This document shows positions 52,226 through 60,187 of a stretch of 64,000 nucleotides of DNA, one piece after another (positions within the stretch are counted from its first letter, which is position 1; the number at the start of each line of letters is the position of its first letter). The stretch covers positions 124,001 through 188,000 of the forward strand of contig JADJNY010000003.1 of the NCBI GenBank assembly GCA_016714045.1, given 5' to 3'. The notes below the pieces were generated by a model that saw nothing but the letters and a program-made list of their open reading frames with translations, did not search any database and was not told the DNA's origin. This DNA is from Planctomycetota bacterium. Its GTDB lineage: Bacteria; Planctomycetota; UBA1135; GCA-002686595. Both the position numbers and the translations under genes were made by a program.

Positions 52226-53433
52226 AGCGCCCCGCACTCACCGCGCTCGCGGGCCTCGCGCTGCTCGCGACCGGGGTCGGCCTGTGGCGTGCCTTCGCCG
52301 GCCCCGAGCCGGAGCCCGCGCCCACGCGCGTCGCGGCGCCGCGCTACGAGCCCGATCCGAACGAGCCGCCGCGGCGGCGCGAGGCGCTCGGTTCGCTCCC
52401 GAAGCAGGCACCGAAGTCGGCGGCGGGCCTCGTCGACGCGCAGTGGGTGGAGACGAACCGCCAGGGCATCCAGGCCCTCGAGGCGGGCGACACGCAGAAG
52501 GCCGCCGAACTCTTCGACGCCTGCCGCGTCGCGAACCCGAGCGAGAAGGTCTTCGCCGAGAACCAGGCCGAGGCGCTCGCGCGCGGCGCGTCGCGCGCGC
52601 TCGAGACCGGCGACCCCGCGGCGCGGTCGAAGGCGATCGAGGCCCTGAAGCGCGCGCTCGAGCTCGCGCCCGCCCGCAACGACATCGAGGCGCGACTGCG
52701 GCAGGCGGAGAAGCTCGCGCAGTCCGAACAAGGGCTCTGGACGGACACGTCCGAGCACTTCGAGCTCGCCTACGACGGCGAGCGGCAGGACCTCTTGTGG
52801 AGCTCCTACCAGATCACGAGCGAGCTCGAGGCCGCGTACCAGGACCTCGGCGAGCGCTTCGGCCGCTGGCCGGTCGAGAACGGCCGGCCGCGCATCCGCG
52901 TCGTGCTCTACCGGCGCGCGGGCTTCCTCGACGCGACCGGCATCGGGCACTGGGCGGGCGGGCTCTACGACGGGACGATCCGCGTGCCGGTCGAGGAGCT
53001 CGGGCGCGAGAAACGCGAGCTCGCGCGCGTCCTGCGCCACGAGACCGTGCACGCGTTCGTGGCCGAGGCGGGCGGGCGCGGCGTGCCGGGCTGGCTCAAC
53101 GAGGGCCTCGCGCAGTGGCTCGAGCAGAAGGACCTCGGCGACCAACAGCGCGCGATCCAGGCGGCGCGCGCGGGCTTGCGCGGGAAGACGCTGCTCTCGC
53201 TCGCCGAGCTGAAGAAGAGCCTCGCCTCGTTGAAGGACGAGGAGACGATGCACCGCGCCTACCAGCAGTCGCTCGCGTTCGTCGACCACCTGGAGCGCAC
53301 GTACGGCGAGCGCGTGCTCTACGAGATGGTGGCCGGGTGTACGTCGGGCGTCGCGTGCGAGGCGACGTTCCGTTCGCGGACCGCGGTCGAGCTCGACGTC
53401 GCGCTCGCGGACCTGGCGCGCGGGTTGGACTGA
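52222..53433 (+). CDS. Secreted peptidase MA family gluzincin with TPR-like region
   Basis: 403 residues. A signal anchor (VKRPALTALAGLALLATGVGLWRAFAG), a helical TPR-like region (~75-170, GIQALEAGDTQKAAELFDACRVANP, AIEALKRALELAPARNDIEARLRQAE), then a peptidase_MA-type domain with RVLRHETVHAFVAEAGGRGVPGWLNEGLAQWLE: HExxH and the downstream Glu (NEGLAQ) of gluzincins. The C-terminus has a Cys pair (GCTSGVAC). It probably degrades or remodels an envelope protein. It is coupled to the YkgJ-like gene by a GTGA overlap. Kinase, Cys-cluster protein and peptidase may form one regulated unit. Confidence 0.87.
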   Translation: MKRPALTALAGLALLATGVGLWRAFAGPEPEPAPTRVAAPRYEPDPNEPPRRREALGSLPKQAPKSAAGLVDAQWVETNRQGIQALEAGDTQKAAELFDACRVANPSEKVFAENQAEALARGASRALETGDPAARSKAIEALKRALELAPARNDIEARLRQAEKLAQSEQGLWTDTSEHFELAYDGERQDLLWSSYQITSELEAAYQDLGERFGRWPVENGRPRIRVVLYRRAGFLDATGIGHWAGGLYDGTIRVPVEELGREKRELARVLRHETVHAFVAEAGGRGVPGWLNEGLAQWLEQKDLGDQQRAIQAARAGLRGKTLLSLAELKKSLASLKDEETMHRAYQQSLAFVDHLERTYGERVLYEMVAGCTSGVACEATFRSRTAVELDVALADLARGLD

Positions 53434-53773
53434 CGCGCAGGAGAGGGCGGCGGCGCGCTCGAGTCGCGGCCGACGCACGGCCAACGAGCGCGACCGACGT
53501 GCTCGACCGACGAGGATGGCCGTCGCGCGCGACCGAATGCCGACGACCGACCACCCCCGACCGACTGCCGACGGCCGACCACCGACGAGCGCCAAGCGCC
53601 GAGCGCCGAGCGCCGAGCGCCGAGCGCCGAGCGCCGAGCGCCGAGCGCCGAGCGCCGAGCGCCGAACTCGTCCCGAGCGCGCGCGGATGGTAAGGTCTCC
53701 GCCCCTTTTCCAGCTCGCGCCCTCCATCGACCCACACCCGCCGGCGCGCTGGTTCTTCTCCCGAGGTACCGCC
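53434..53773. other. 340-bp gap with degenerate and perfect short repeats
   Basis: No gene. The first part (about 53465-53588) has loosely repeated CGACCGAC-type and GCCGACG-type units, including two copies of GCCGACG[AG]CCGACCAC near 53537 and 53566; it runs into the perfect 7-bp array. The CBS gene begins at 53774, after a less regular 108-bp leader. Confidence 0.6.
53589..53665. repeat. Heptanucleotide tandem repeat (GCGCCGA)11
   Basis: Eleven adjacent copies of GCGCCGA, ten of them identical and the first GCGCCAA, 109 bp upstream of a CBS-domain gene. Such perfect short tandem arrays change length by replication slippage and could alter spacing in the promoter or leader. Confidence 0.95.
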
Positions 53774-54427
53774 ATGAACGTCTCCCGCTGGATGACCCGC
53801 ACCCTGATCACCTGCCGTCCCGAACACTCCCTCGCGCGCGCCGCGCAGCTCTGCTGGGAGCACGACGTCGGCGCCGTGCCCGTCACCGACGCCGACGGCA
53901 AGCTCGTCGGCATGATCACGGATCGCGACCTCTGCATGGCCGCGTTCACGCGCGGCGCGAGCCTCGCGGAGCACACCGTCGCGAGCGCGATGGCGACGAA
54001 GCTGTTCACGCTCGCGCCGAAGGACTCGCTCAAGAAGGCGCAGGAGCTCCTGCGCGTGCACCAGCTCCGTCGTCTGCCCGTCGTCGACGCCAAGGGCGTG
54101 CTCGTCGGCTTGATCACGCTGCAGGACCTGGCGACGAAGACCTTCGGCGAGCTGCCGCGTGCGAAGCGCAAGCAGGCCGCCGTCGCGATCGCCGAGACGC
54201 TCGCGCGCATCGCGACGCCGCGTCCGGCCGCGAAGCCCGCGCCCGCCGAAGCCCAAACGACCGCGACCTCTCCTGCGGCGAGCGCGCCGTCCACCGCCGC
54301 GAAGGCCGTCCTGTCGCCCGCGAAGAGCTCGAAGAAGTCGGCGCCGCGTCAGCCGGCGCCGCGCGCTTCGAAGCCCGCCGCGCGCCGCCGCGCGAGCGCG
54401 CGCCGCGCCGTCGCGAAGGCGCGCTGA
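53774..54427 (+). CDS. CBS-pair protein with a histone-like basic tail
   Basis: 217 residues. Two CBS domains (~1-60: VSRWMTRTLITCRPEHSLARAAQLCWEHDVGAVPVTDADGKLVGMITDRDL-like; ~65-120: LFTLAPKDSLKKAQELLRVHQLRRLPVVDAKGVLVGLITLQDL) form an adenosine-nucleotide sensing module. The last ~75 residues are disordered Ala/Lys/Pro/Arg (AKPAPAEAQ..., ending ASARRAVAKAR), like the C-terminal tails of histone H1-type proteins, and may bind DNA or RNA. The start at 53774 has the family N-terminus. A hairpin terminator follows the stop by about 108 bp. Confidence 0.88.
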   Translation: MNVSRWMTRTLITCRPEHSLARAAQLCWEHDVGAVPVTDADGKLVGMITDRDLCMAAFTRGASLAEHTVASAMATKLFTLAPKDSLKKAQELLRVHQLRRLPVVDAKGVLVGLITLQDLATKTFGELPRAKRKQAAVAIAETLARIATPRPAAKPAPAEAQTTATSPAASAPSTAAKAVLSPAKSSKKSAPRQPAPRASKPAARRRASARRAVAKAR

Positions 54428-54534
54428 GCGCTGCTCCTCCGTCGCCGATCGCGTCGGTCCCAAGCGAGCTGCGTCCTCCGGGGCGCGGCTCGCGTCGTCT
54501 CCGGCGGGCGCGCGACGAGCGCCTCCTGAAATGG

Positions 54535-54567
54535 GCAAACGGCCGTGTCAGGAGCACGGCCGTTTGC
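54535..54567 (+). terminator. Hairpin terminator after the CBS gene
   Basis: Perfect 13-bp arms GCAAACGGCCGTG and CACGGCCGTTTGC around TCAGGAG, 107 bp after the stop codon. The arms' AAAC/GTTT ends give an A/U-rich base as in intrinsic terminators. Confidence 0.75.
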
Positions 54568-54729
54568 GGGGCCCCGCATCACGTCAGGAGCGCGTGATGA
54601 CCCTCTGGGGCCGCGGGCCGCGCGTTCGCGAGATCGAATCCCGCGCTCGCGCGCCTGCTCGGTGGATGGAGGCTTGGGGTGGAGGTGAGTTGGACGTTGA
54701 CGAGAGGTTGGAGCCGGGTGTCGAGCTCG

Positions 54730-54828
54730 TCAGGAGCTCTTGCTCATTCGGTAGCTGAGCAAGAACACGACGGTCTCGACGACCCAGAGCGCGAGCAGGA
54801 TCCAACCAAGAGTGGGGAGGAGTTCCAT
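54730..54828 (-). CDS. Tiny single-pass membrane protein (32 aa)
   Basis: Frame ATG at 54828 to TGA at 54730. The peptide starts MELLPTLGWILLALWVVET and ends YRMSKSS: one membrane helix (~residues 6-25) followed by a short positive tail. The composition (Leu, Val, Trp, Phe) is unlike the Arg/Ala noise of random frames in this genome. The two strongest arguments are the clean membrane-helix pattern and a terminator-like gap on both sides; there is no strong ribosome-binding site. It may be a small membrane regulator. The remainder of 54568-55058 shows no other gene. Confidence 0.4.
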   Translation of the reverse strand: MELLPTLGWILLALWVVETVVFLLSYRMSKSS

Positions 54829-55058
54829 GGAGTGGAGCGGGAGTCGGGGGGAAAACCCGACCTCTTGTCCTTCGGCAGGAAGTACCCAGCTCCGTCCCTC
54901 GGTTACGGATTCCCTGCGCGCGAGGCGCGCGGGACCGGACGCGGCGGGACGAAAGCGAAGGGGCTCCTGCCGACGGCGGGAGCTGATTTCGTGCGATTTT
55001 CAGGGCTTTTTCGGTGCCCGAGCGCGCACCCGAGCGTCGTGCCGTTGGCCGCACGACG

Positions 55059-55808
55059 ATGGGAACGAAACCCGAAGCCTCGAACGAGCACGCGCCCCAC
55101 GAGCGGGGCGCGGTCCTAGCTAGAACGCTCGAACGGCGCGACTCGCGCTATGAAACTCGGGAAAATCGCCGCGCGTCCGGCGGGCCGTCGTCCTGGAACC
55201 AACTCGAGGCGCTGCTCGGCGCCGACGCGGATCTGAGCGGACTTGCGCGTCTCCTGGGGACGCGCGACCTCGCACAGATCGCGCGCTTCGGACCGCGACG
55301 GCTCGTGGAGGAGGCCCAACTCGCGCCGCGCGCTGCGCGCACGCTCGCCGCGGCGTTCGCCCTCGGGCGCATGGTCGAGCGCGAGACGGCTCGCGATCGT
55401 GCGCGGCTCGACGCACCGGCGCGCGTGCACGCCTTGCTCGCGCCGCGCGTGCGCGGGCGAGCCCAGGAGCACGTGTTCGCGCTGCTCCTCGACGCGCGTC
55501 ACGCGCTGCGCGCGTCGCGACTCGTCGGCCTCGGGACATTGACCGCGTCGCTCGTCCACCCGCGCGAGGTCTTCGGCCCCGCCGTGCGCGAAGCCGCCGC
55601 GGCCGTGATCGTCGCGCACAACCACCCCTCAGGAGACCCGACTCCGTCCGCCGAGGACGTCGAAGTGACGCGCCGCCTCCTCGCGTCGGGCGACCTGCTC
55701 GGAATCCCGCTCCTCGACCACGTCGTCCTCACCGACGGAGCCTGGACCAGCTTGCGCGAGCGCTTCCCCGACCTCCCCTTCGGCGGCGCACGCGTTCGAC
55801 CCAGCTGA
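55059..55808 (+). CDS. radC: RadC/JAB-domain protein
   Basis: 249 residues. The C-terminal ~125 residues are the JAMM/MPN-like domain with IVAHNHPSGDPTPSAEDVEVTRRL (HxHxxxxxxxxD zinc site) and HVVLTDG. The N-terminal part has LAQIARFGPRRLVEEAQLAPRAARTLAAAFALGR, a helix-hairpin-helix-like segment typical of RadC. Function is unknown despite the historical repair name. An in-frame GTG 45 bp upstream is possible, but the ATG at 55059 fits better. The first ~55 residues are poorly conserved and charged. Confidence 0.9.
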   Translation: MGTKPEASNEHAPHERGAVLARTLERRDSRYETRENRRASGGPSSWNQLEALLGADADLSGLARLLGTRDLAQIARFGPRRLVEEAQLAPRAARTLAAAFALGRMVERETARDRARLDAPARVHALLAPRVRGRAQEHVFALLLDARHALRASRLVGLGTLTASLVHPREVFGPAVREAAAAVIVAHNHPSGDPTPSAEDVEVTRRLLASGDLLGIPLLDHVVLTDGAWTSLRERFPDLPFGGARVRPS

Positions 55809-55896
55809 TCACCCCGCCGCAAGCCACCCCGCCCGTCGCCCCTCCCCACACACCCATGCCGGGCACGCACCTTGCCCAGTACAGTCCCCCCTGCCC

Positions 55897-57561
55897 ATGC
55901 GCGCGCGCCTCTCCGTCTCCTGGACGATCTCCATCCTCGCCGCGGCGTGCATCCCGCTCGCCGTCCTCGCGTGGGCGACGTTCTCGGTCCTGGAGTCGAG
56001 CGCGCTCGACGGCGCGGAGCGCGTGCGCACGCAAACCGCCGCGGCCGCGCGCGCCGTGCTCGCGAACCAGCTCGAAGCCGGCCGCGACAAGCTCGCCGCG
56101 ATCGCGGCCGTGCTCGGGCAGCCCGACGCCATGACGAAGCTGGAGCGGAACGCCTACGTCCCGAACGAAGCCCGCGCACTCGACGGCTTGCTCGCGCCGC
56201 GCGACGTCTTCCTCGAGCTCGGCGTGCGGCGTCTCGTCGCGCCCAACGCGATGCTCGCGCAAGCCCAGACGAAGGACTTCGGCGCGACCCAGCAGGAGGC
56301 GTTCTCGAACAACTCGCTCCCGTTGAACCGCAACTTCGACGCGGGGCTCCAGCAGTTCGTCGAGGAGCTCCCGCCGGACGACCCACGCGTCGCCGCGGCG
56401 CGGCGCGGTGAGTCCTGGATCGCCGCCGACGTCGAGCGCGCGGGCGAGCTCCGCACGCTCGCGCTCGCGCAACCCCTCGATCGCGAGCGCCTGCTCACCG
56501 CGCGGCTCGACCTCGAGCCCGTGCGCGTGCTCCTCGAAGGCCTCTGCGCCGACGCGGCGCGCGGGATCGAGCTCGTCGACGCGGCCGGCGCGCCGATCCT
56601 CTCCGCCGGCCGGCCGCTCGACGGACCCGCGGCGCTCGAAACGCGCGTCCCCGCGGGGCACGGCGCGTGGTCGCTGCGCGTGAGCGAAGCGCGCGAGGAG
56701 ACGCTCCGTCCGCTCGCGAACGCGCGGCGCGCGCTGGGGCTCGCACTCGGCCTCGCGCTCACCCTCGGTGTCGTGCTCTCGGTCCTGTTCGCGCGCAAGA
56801 TCGTCGCGCCCGTGCGCGCGCTCGCGGCGACCGCGGAGCGCTTCGGCGCCGGTGAGTTCGACGCGCGCAGCGGGATCGCACGCGGGGACGAGATCGGCCA
56901 GCTCGCGGCCGCGTTCGACCGCATGGCGGCGTCGCTCGCGGAGCTCGACCGGTTGAAGAGCGAGTTCGTCGAGCACGTCAGTCACGAGCTGCGCACGCCG
57001 CTGACGAGCGCGCGGCTCGCGCTGGCGAACGTCGAGGAAGGGCTCGCGGGGCCCGACGCGCTCGCACGGGTGCGCGCGGACCTCGACCGGCTCGTGCGCA
57101 TGGTCGAGGAGTTGCTCGACCTCGCGCGCATCGAGGCCGGGATCGAGCTCGCGCGCGCGCCGATGCGGCTCGAGGACGCCGCGCGCGCCGCCGCGGAGAC
57201 CGTGCAGCCGCTGTCGCGCGTCGAGATCGAGGTGCGCGGCGCCTCGGACGAGCTCGAGCTCGACGCGGCGCGCGTGCACCAGGTGCTCGTCAACCTGCTC
57301 GACAACGCGGCGAAGCACGCGCGAACGCGGGCGTGGGTCGTCGTCGAGCCGCGCGGCTTCGTCGTCGGCGACGACGGCCCCGGCGTGCCCGAGGCGGAGC
57401 GCGAGCGCGTCTTCGAGCGCTTCGTGCGCCTCGATCCCGCCGGCACGACGCCGGGCGCCGGCCTCGGGCTCTCGATCGCGAAGAAGCTCGTCCTTCTGCA
57501 CGGCGGGACGATCCGTTGCACGGACGCGGGCTTCGTGGTCCGCTTCGAAGGAGCGAATTGA
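55897..57561 (+). CDS. Sensor histidine kinase
   Basis: 554 residues. TM1 (~9-30, WTISILAAACIPLAVLAWATF), a periplasmic sensor region (~30-270) with no recognised fold, TM2 (~278-300, LGLALGLALTLGVVLSVLFA), HAMP (~300-350), the phosphoacceptor EHVSHELRTPLTSARLAL, and the ATPase half with LVNLLDNAAKHA, DDGPGVPEAER and GAGLGLSIAKKLV. The response-regulator gene starts 4 bp after the stop, so they form a two-component pair. The histidine domain has the full N, G1 and G2 boxes. Confidence 0.95.
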   Translation: MRARLSVSWTISILAAACIPLAVLAWATFSVLESSALDGAERVRTQTAAAARAVLANQLEAGRDKLAAIAAVLGQPDAMTKLERNAYVPNEARALDGLLAPRDVFLELGVRRLVAPNAMLAQAQTKDFGATQQEAFSNNSLPLNRNFDAGLQQFVEELPPDDPRVAAARRGESWIAADVERAGELRTLALAQPLDRERLLTARLDLEPVRVLLEGLCADAARGIELVDAAGAPILSAGRPLDGPAALETRVPAGHGAWSLRVSEAREETLRPLANARRALGLALGLALTLGVVLSVLFARKIVAPVRALAATAERFGAGEFDARSGIARGDEIGQLAAAFDRMAASLAELDRLKSEFVEHVSHELRTPLTSARLALANVEEGLAGPDALARVRADLDRLVRMVEELLDLARIEAGIELARAPMRLEDAARAAAETVQPLSRVEIEVRGASDELELDAARVHQVLVNLLDNAAKHARTRAWVVVEPRGFVVGDDGPGVPEAERERVFERFVRLDPAGTTPGAGLGLSIAKKLVLLHGGTIRCTDAGFVVRFEGAN

Positions 57562-57565
57562 CGCC

Positions 57566-58876
57566 ATGCCGAGCCTCCTCGTCGTCGACGACGACCCGAA
57601 CATCCGCGCGTCGCTCGTCGAGCGCTTCCGCGGGCGTGGCTTCGCCGTGTCGAGTGCTTCGAGCGGGCGCGAGGCGCTCGCGAAGCTGCGCCGCGAGGCG
57701 CCGGACGCGGTGCTGCTCGATCTGCAACTGCCCGAGGGCGACGGGCTCTCCGTCCTGAACGCGCTGCGCGAGGAGGGGCTCGACGTCACCGTGATCGTGA
57801 TCACCGCGTTCGGCAGCGTCGGCCGCGCCGTCGAGGCGATGCGCGCGGGCGCGTGGGACTTCCTCGTGAAGCCGTTCGAGCCGGGCCTCGTCGAGGAGAC
57901 CGTGCGCCGCGCGCTCGAGCGCACGACGCTCGTCCGTTCCGCGCGCGCGGCGAAGTCCGCGCGGCGCGACCCGGAGCTCGTCGGGCTCGCGGCGCTCGCC
58001 GAGATCGCGAAGAAGGCCGCGCGCAGCGACGCGACCGTGCTGCTCCAGGGTGAGAGCGGCTCGGGCAAGGAGGTGCTCGCGCGCGCGATCCACCAGTGGA
58101 GCGCGCGCGCCGACGGCCCGTTCGTCGCGCTGAACACGGCGGCGGTGCCGGAGACGCTGCTCGAGAGCGAGCTCTTCGGGCACGAGAAGGGCGCCTTCAC
58201 CGGCGCGGAGAAGCGACGCGCGGGGCGCTTCGAGCTCGCGCACGGCGGCACGCTGTTCCTCGACGAAGTGGGGGACATGAGCGCGGCGATGCAGGTGAAG
58301 CTCTTGCGCGTGCTCGAGACGCGCGCGTTCGAGCGCGTCGGCGGCGGCGACACGCTCCAGGTCGACGTGCGGCTCGTCGCGGCGACGCACCGCGACTTGA
58401 AGCAGAAGCTCGCCGACGGTTCGTTCCGCGAGGACCTGTACTGGCGCCTCAACGTCGTGCCGCTCGCGGTGCCGCCGTTGCGCGAGCGCCGCGGGGACGT
58501 GCGCGCGCTCGCGCTCCACTTCCTGGGCGCGCTGCGGCCCGCGTGGAGCTTCGACGCGGAAGCGCTCGGCGCGCTCGAGCGCTACGACTGGCCGGGGAAC
58601 GTGCGCGAGCTGCGCAACGTGGTCGAGCGCGCCGTGGCGCTCGGCGAGGGCCCCGCGCTCGGCGTCGGCGACCTCCCGCCCGAGCTGCACGCCGTGGGGA
58701 CGCTCGCGCCGACGTCGTTCCACGGGCAGGTCGAGGCGTTCAGGAAGCAGGTGCTCAAGGAGGCGCTCGCGCGCCACGGCGGGAACCAGACCCGCGCGGC
58801 GGAAGCGCTCGGTCTGCAGCGGACGTACCTCGCGCGCCTGATCAAGCAGCTCGGTATCCACCCCGATACGCGCTGA
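57566..58876 (+). CDS. NtrC-type sigma-54-dependent response regulator
   Basis: 436 residues. Receiver domain (~1-115) with the acidic DDD at residues 7-9, phosphoacceptor Asp in DAVLLDLQLPEGDG and Lys in VKPFEPG. AAA+ domain (~140-375) with Walker A GESGSGKEVLAR, GAFTGA loop in EKGAFTGAEKR for sigma-54 contact, Walker B HGGTLFLDEVGDMS and the R-finger region. C-terminal Fis-type helix-turn-helix (NQTRAAEALGLQRTYLARLIKQLGI). It is the partner of the preceding kinase. Target genes probably have -24/-12 promoters; none was recognised in the window. Confidence 0.96.
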   Translation: MPSLLVVDDDPNIRASLVERFRGRGFAVSSASSGREALAKLRREAPDAVLLDLQLPEGDGLSVLNALREEGLDVTVIVITAFGSVGRAVEAMRAGAWDFLVKPFEPGLVEETVRRALERTTLVRSARAAKSARRDPELVGLAALAEIAKKAARSDATVLLQGESGSGKEVLARAIHQWSARADGPFVALNTAAVPETLLESELFGHEKGAFTGAEKRRAGRFELAHGGTLFLDEVGDMSAAMQVKLLRVLETRAFERVGGGDTLQVDVRLVAATHRDLKQKLADGSFREDLYWRLNVVPLAVPPLRERRGDVRALALHFLGALRPAWSFDAEALGALERYDWPGNVRELRNVVERAVALGEGPALGVGDLPPELHAVGTLAPTSFHGQVEAFRKQVLKEALARHGGNQTRAAEALGLQRTYLARLIKQLGIHPDTR

Positions 58877-58981
58877 GTATCGAACTCGGTACGCGCTCGA
58901 GCTCGCGGACGCCGTCCGTCGGACTGCGTGCGCGGAGCCCGCCGGGCACGGGGCTTGGAATGCGCGGCGCGGAGGTTCGCC

Positions 58982-60070
58982 ATGTTCCAACGCATCGATG
59001 TCGCGCTCCGCGGAGGCGTCGTGTTCTCCGCGCTCCTCGTCTCGCTCGCGGTCTCGGCCCTCGATCGCGATCACGACGCGCTCGCCTCGCCCGCGCACGA
59101 ATCCGTCGCGCCCTCGGCGCCGGTGGGCGTCCCCGTCGCGTCCTCGGGGCCGGCTCCGGCGCTGGCCGAGCTCCCTTCCCCCGACTACGACCTCGCGCGC
59201 ACCGGCATCGCGTGGCGCGCGGGGCTCGACGCCGCGCTTCACCGCGGCAAGCCCGTGCTCCTGTTCCAGCTGCTCGGCGACTTCGCGAAGGTGCACTGCT
59301 GAACGAACGCGCGCATCGCGAGGAGCGTGCTCTTCGCGGATCCGGCCGTGAGCCGGTTCGTCGCGGACCACTTCGAAGCGGCGTACGAGAGCGTGCGGCC
59401 CGTGCCGCGCGTGACGATCGACTTCGGCGACGGGCGCAAGCTCGAGCGCACGCTGCGCGGCAACGTCGCGACGTGGCTGTGCGCGCCGGACGGCCGCGTG
59501 ATCGACGTCGTGCCCGGGTTGTGCGACCCACAGGCATTCCTGTTCCGCCTGCAGCACGCGAGCGCGCTCGCCGAGCTCTACGGGAAGGACCGCTCCGCGT
59601 TCGAAGCCGCGTACGCGAGCCTGCACCGGGTGCCGCCGTGGAGCGCGGGGGACGCCGTGCGCGTGGATCTCTCCAAGTCGAGGGTCGAGGGCGGCCCCGC
59701 ACGGCTTCCTGCTCCGCCCGTCGCGTCCAGCGCCGCGAACGCGACGCCGGCGGTGGCGCCCGGGCTTCCGGACCTGAGCAAGCTCGAGCTCGAGCCGCGC
59801 CTGACGCCGCGCGACCCGATCGCCAGGGAGCCCGTGCGAGCGCTCACGGATCGCGAGCTCCTGCACCTCGACTCCGACACGAACCGCGCGGTGCGCGATC
59901 CGCTCGTGCACGCGTGGCTCCTCGAGCGCGCGTGGACGCCGCATGCGCTCGACCGCCGGCTCTTCCGCGAGGTCCTGCACGTCGACCTCGACGACCCGTG
60001 GCTCGGCCTCGCCGACGGACCGTTCGGCGGCGGCGCGTTCGAGGGCCTCGACCGCTTCGGGCCGCGGTGA
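58982..60070 (+). CDS. Probable selenoprotein with thioredoxin-like Cys-Sec pair
   Basis: 362 residues if UGA at 59300-59302 is read as selenocysteine (Sec107). Residues ~12-30 form a membrane anchor. Before the UGA: WRAGLDAALHRGKPVLLFQL, then LGDFAKVHC (Cys106); after it the same frame continues without a break as TNARIARSVLFADPAVSRFVADHFEAAYE and VTIDFGDGRKLERTLRGNVATW, a thioredoxin-like pattern to a normal TGA at 60068. A hairpin with a 9-bp stem begins 14 nt after the UGA. A nonsense mutation would not be expected to leave such clean coding sequence on both sides. Selenium machinery is not in the window. Redox role at the envelope is inferred. Confidence 0.75.
59300..59339 (+). promoter_or_regulatory. 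Candidate bacterial SECIS element after an in-frame UGA
   Basis: UGA at 59300-59302, then a stem CGCGAGGAG (59317-59325) pairing with CTCTTCGCG (59330-59338; one G-U pair) around the loop CGTG. The loop centre lies about 25 nt downstream of the UGA, inside the range of known bacterial SECIS elements, which end in a short stem with a small G-containing loop. Sequence-based recognition only. Confidence 0.6.
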
Positions 60071-60187
60071 CCCGGGGCGCCCGACGGAAGCTCACGCGCG
60101 GGGGCGAGGCTCCTCTGGAGCGAACTCAGGGGGCATGTGTCGCCAAGTCAACTTGGCCAAGTCGGCGTTATCCAGGAACGTGCATCG

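Noticed and set aside
54620..54650. tRNA-like TCGAATCC string
   Set aside because: No acceptor, anticodon or D-arm pairing could be formed around it.
59327..60070. Separate 247-residue gene starting at a GTG downstream of the UGA
   Set aside because: The frame is continuous through the UGA, the conserved thioredoxin-like part spans it, and there is no ribosome-binding site at the GTG. Read as one selenoprotein instead.
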